The notes under the pieces were generated by a model. That model was not told the origin of the DNA. It searched no databases and saw only the letters and a list, made by a program, of their open reading frames with translations. DNA of 64,000 bases from Leishmania mexicana MHOM/GT/2001/U1103 (Eukaryota; Euglenozoa; Kinetoplastea; Trypanosomatida; Trypanosomatidae): assembly GCF_000234665.1 (NCBI RefSeq), contig NC_018316.1, positions 434,001-498,000 on the forward strand. The letters are read 5' to 3'. Below are positions 61,098 through 64,000 of this stretch, piece after piece. Both the position numbers and the translations under genes were made by a program. The stretch's first letter is position 1, and each line of letters opens with the position of its first letter.

Positions 61098-62960
61098 ATG
61101 GTAGTCATGGCCAGCCGTCTAGACGCCTTCGTTAAATCGATCATTTTCCCTCGCCCTAAAAACGCCACCTACGACACCTCCACTCATCCCAGCAAGCTCG
61201 TGCACATACCGCTAGTCGACCCACACCGACACGTCGAAAACGGCGCCTTCACCTACGGCTACCTGCTGGCAAATCCCAAGGCAACTCATGTACTCCTGTA
61301 CGCCCACCCCAATGCCGTAGACATCGGCATGGCCTACAAGGAGCTCCGCTACGTGAGCAAAGAGGCCTCCATCAGCGTGCTACTGTTCGAGTACTCGGGC
61401 TACGGGCTCACCCACACCCCCATAACAGAAGCCAGCATTCACCAGGACACGCTTTCCGCCTACCTCTTCCTGCGCCGCTACTTTGGCGTGCCAGCGAACC
61501 GCGTAATTCTCTGCGGCCGCTCTCTCGGGGCTTCTCCCGCCGCATTTCTGGCCGCCTTCCTTCCACCGCTCCAGCGGCCATGCTTGCTTATTCTCCAGTG
61601 CCCCTTCACCGCGCTTAGCGAGTGCATCAACGAGTTCTCGCAGAACGCCGTGTCCATCGCGAACTTTCTAGGGTACAACTGGTTTCGAACTATCGATATC
61701 ATCACGGACGTGAGTTGCCCGGTCGTGCTTCACCACGGCACTAACGATACCACTGTCAGGATCGACCACTCCTACGCTCTCCAGCGGGCCCGCGACACCG
61801 CTGCGAAACCGTGCGTCACCTACCTTTACCAAGAGGACGGGAAAGGCCACAACAACCTCAGCTCCGCCACTTTGGTGCGCATTCTTCGAGAGCGTGTCGT
61901 CACGGAGGCTCTGCTGCCGCTGCTACTGCCCCAATCGAAGCTGTTCTTGGCGAACGCATCTGTCTACGCGCGGCTTTTCTGCGACGATAGCGGAATGGGG
62001 TTTGCCACGCTCAGCGACGCTGTGGCATCCTGGTTGGCAAAGCTGTCCCTCCACTTTTGCGCACCGCCGCTTGATCAGCTGTATGTACTACTGACAGCAA
62101 GCGTCTGCACCTTCACGATGGAGTGCGCGCGGGCGTGGCAGGTTTACTGCGCGCTCATCAGGAAGAACTTATGTGGCGACGCGGTACACGAGCGATGCTC
62201 CAAGGATGTGTTTCTTCATCGGTGCCTGGCGTGCTGGGGGAGCCCCCTTGGCGTCCACATCGCTGTCGAGCGCGTAAACTCGACGAAGGAGGTCCGCTGC
62301 TTCGGCTTTGCCACTTGCCGTGACGCGATGCTGGACGCACCGGCTTTGTACCCGGCAAAGTCCACGGAGGCGCTGCTAAGCGTGCTAGAAATTGGTGTCA
62401 CGCCAGGGCTGCTGTCGTGCATGAAGCGGTGCCTCACCACCGCCCCCGACATGCTGCAAGAGGAGGAGATGCCATGCTTTGTGCAGCACGACACGGTAAG
62501 CGCGGTGCAGCTGGAGTGTGAGCGTGTCGTGGCTTTTCTGACCGAGGAAGACAAGAAGCGTCTGTGTGCCTTGCTAAAAGACATGGACGCCGGCTTCAGC
62601 AACAATCTGTCCAACAAGGCTTATGAGCGGCTGCAGCGTTCACCGTCCACGTCTCTCCAAATGAGCTCGGAGTCGTTCGAAGAGCTGAAGGAGTGGCTGC
62701 GGCCGTGGACCTCCACACGCGGAACAGACATGCATGCACTGGCACAGGAGGTACCGTGGGATGACTATCTGCTGCGCAGTCGGTCCGTTGCTCGACAGCA
62801 CGTGCTTAATGAGACCATGAGCTGGGAGGAGTGCTGCCTGGCCATGGAGGAGAGCGAAGTGGTTTCCAAAATCTACACCCTCTTTCAGGAAATGTCAGCC
62901 CAATACCTGCGGCCGACCTTTCACTCTCACGTCACTGGGACGGTGGGATCCCGTGCATAA
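61098..62960 (+). CDS. ABHD17-like alpha/beta hydrolase with long C-terminal extension
   Basis: 620 residues from the first ATG (a second Met codon is at 61107). The first 270 residues form an alpha/beta-hydrolase core of the ABHD17/FAM108 type: VLLYAHPNAVDIGMAY (oxyanion strand), LLFEYSGYGLTHTPITEASI, nucleophile elbow GRSLG with Ser142, acid Asp217 in HHGTNDTTVRID, and His251 in GKGHNN. The triad is complete. Animal ABHD17 enzymes depalmitoylate membrane proteins and carry an N-terminal Cys cluster for their own palmitoylation; no such cluster is visible here. About 350 further residues have no counterpart in ABHD17 that I know: they are mainly helical, Cys-containing and unrecognised. Substrate and location are unknown; depalmitoylation is a family-based guess. 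Confidence 0.85.
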   Translation: MVVMASRLDAFVKSIIFPRPKNATYDTSTHPSKLVHIPLVDPHRHVENGAFTYGYLLANPKATHVLLYAHPNAVDIGMAYKELRYVSKEASISVLLFEYSGYGLTHTPITEASIHQDTLSAYLFLRRYFGVPANRVILCGRSLGASPAAFLAAFLPPLQRPCLLILQCPFTALSECINEFSQNAVSIANFLGYNWFRTIDIITDVSCPVVLHHGTNDTTVRIDHSYALQRARDTAAKPCVTYLYQEDGKGHNNLSSATLVRILRERVVTEALLPLLLPQSKLFLANASVYARLFCDDSGMGFATLSDAVASWLAKLSLHFCAPPLDQLYVLLTASVCTFTMECARAWQVYCALIRKNLCGDAVHERCSKDVFLHRCLACWGSPLGVHIAVERVNSTKEVRCFGFATCRDAMLDAPALYPAKSTEALLSVLEIGVTPGLLSCMKRCLTTAPDMLQEEEMPCFVQHDTVSAVQLECERVVAFLTEEDKKRLCALLKDMDAGFSNNLSNKAYERLQRSPSTSLQMSSESFEELKEWLRPWTSTRGTDMHALAQEVPWDDYLLRSRSVARQHVLNETMSWEECCLAMEESEVVSKIYTLFQEMSAQYLRPTFHSHVTGTVGSRA

Positions 62961-64000
62961 CGGACGGCGCGACAGCTCCGCTCGTTTCCGTGCCATCATG
63001 AACACTGTCGCCGTCCCTTCCATCATTCTGTTTGACCAGGTCAACAAAGTCCCCGAGGATGGCTGGCTTCTCCACCGCGCGGTGTATCAGGGCCCAGCAA
63101 CCGACACTCTGCGAGGAAGTCGAGCAGCTCGCTGCCTCCCGTCCGGTACGGCAGCGGCCACTTGGTGTCGGCGGACAGACCTGGGCCGGTGTTGCGCTGG
63201 AGTGCCTTGCAATCGTGGCCGCATTTTTTTGCCCAGCTCAGTACGTCTCGTGCCGACGCTTGAACATGTGTACGCGTGCACGTGCTGCTTTTCTGTGCCC
63301 GGTGCGTTGCGGTGCCCTTGAGCATGGGCCCGAACGTTGCCTGTGCTGTCTGTAGTGACATGGCAATAAGCTGAGCGACGCCAAGGGGTGCTGGTTGGCT
63401 TGCTTTCCTGACGCGTCTTCGATGCAAGCCCGCATTCCTCCAGAAGTTCACTTTGATCCGACAGACGCGAGAGGCATGAAAGGCGCTTGGCCTCCGGGCC
63501 CACTCGCGTCGCCTGGTATCAGGAGACGCAAGGACGACCCAGGCAGACCGGAGAGCACTCCACACGATTGGCTCAATGACGAATACCTGATGTGTGCAAG
63601 CGACTGCAACCCCTCAACGCGACACATCGCCGAAGTCGCCACGGCGACGTCGCCAAGGTGTTGCATGACCGGCGCGCGATCCCGTTTGCTCGACACTTCG
63701 GGGAGGCATATAAGCCGGTGCCGCCAACGATGCCTGCGGTCCACTCATTCTCTTTCCACAAATGAAAACCGGAAACTGCGCTGTGCCGCCATGGAAACCA
63801 CGATCCTCAACGCCCATGCCCACCACAGCAGCACCGAAGCGAGGATGAGCAGACTTCAGAGTACCTCGCGCTAACATCGACCGCCACCAGAACCCGGAAA
63901 GTGCGCCACGGAGCGAAGGCGGATCGCACATGCCGTCACATCCACAACTACCGCCACCACGCAGACGCACACCTGCGAAGTGTTTCTAAAAGAGAATGTA
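62961..64000. other. Terminal intergenic region, no intact gene
   Basis: About 1 kb to the window edge. Its composition is more even between strands than other spacers and lacks long C/T tracts. Apart from the disrupted frame listed separately, a + frame from 63422 (MQARIPPEVHFDPTDARG) also looks somewhat protein-like but has no support. The next real gene may start outside. Confidence 0.5.
62998..63355 (+). pseudogene. Possible frame-disrupted gene remnant
   Basis: From the ATG at 62998 one frame reads MNTVAVPSIILFDQVNKVPE, continuing GWLLHRAVYQGPATDTL, and then becomes Arg/Cys-rich. A different frame from about 63108 reads CEEVEQLAASRPVRQRPLGV and then a hydrophobic stretch (ALECLAIVAAF). 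The pattern would fit one coding region broken by a single frameshift near 63108, either real decay or a sequencing error. No family is recognised and the case is weak. Confidence 0.2.

Noticed and set aside
1..64000. tRNA, rRNA, snoRNA clusters and CRISPR arrays
   Set aside because: I scanned for B-box-like GGTTCGA sequences, rRNA-like blocks and regularly spaced repeats and saw none. Small snoRNAs cannot be excluded by eye.

Overview
The window looks like a piece of a Leishmania-type (trypanosomatid, Leishmaniinae) nuclear chromosome. The DNA is GC-rich. All sixteen supported protein genes lie on the + strand, none shows an intron, and they are separated by 0.5-4.7 kb of pyrimidine-rich sequence with AG dinucleotides, as expected for a polycistronic unit processed by spliced-leader (SL) trans-splicing. 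No strand switch, tRNA or rRNA was seen. From memory, an M1 aminopeptidase, a hypothetical gene and PRMT1 occur in this order on L. major chromosome 12; this was not checked.

Left third (1-25 kb): a 5'-cut gene with two cold-shock-like domains, a very large single-NBD ABC transporter, an unrecognised 540-aa protein, a 996-aa Ser-rich disordered protein, and a clear Ctf4/AND-1 (WDHD1) replisome-hub orthologue. Two directly repeated relics of an ingi/L1Tc-type non-LTR retrotransposon (DIRE) bracket the last two genes. The first relic contains a 100-N assembly gap. The second is continuous and still shows broken reverse-transcriptase motifs in three reading frames. The sequenced shared 3' part is identical over 413 bp.

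Middle (29-46 kb): a VTT-domain (TMEM41-like) membrane protein, a coiled-coil protein with a C-terminal RING finger, an enlarged M1 aminopeptidase, a protein with a RanBP2-like zinc finger and an RRM-like domain, and the type I arginine methyltransferase PRMT1.

Right third (47-64 kb): two unrecognised, largely disordered proteins, a MYND-SET (SMYD-like) protein, a FAM91A1 orthologue (Golgi/endosome vesicle capture), a Vps39/TGFBRAP1-like HOPS/CORVET subunit, and an ABHD17-like serine hydrolase with a long C-terminal extension. The last kilobase holds at most a frame-disrupted ORF.

Several genes concern membrane traffic (VTT, FAM91, Vps39-like, ABHD17-like) and others nucleic-acid or methylation functions. 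In trypanosomatids co-transcription does not imply shared function, so no operon-like pathway is claimed. The most notable structure is the pair of identical retroposon relics flanking the Ctf4 gene; I found no convincing new multi-gene system.
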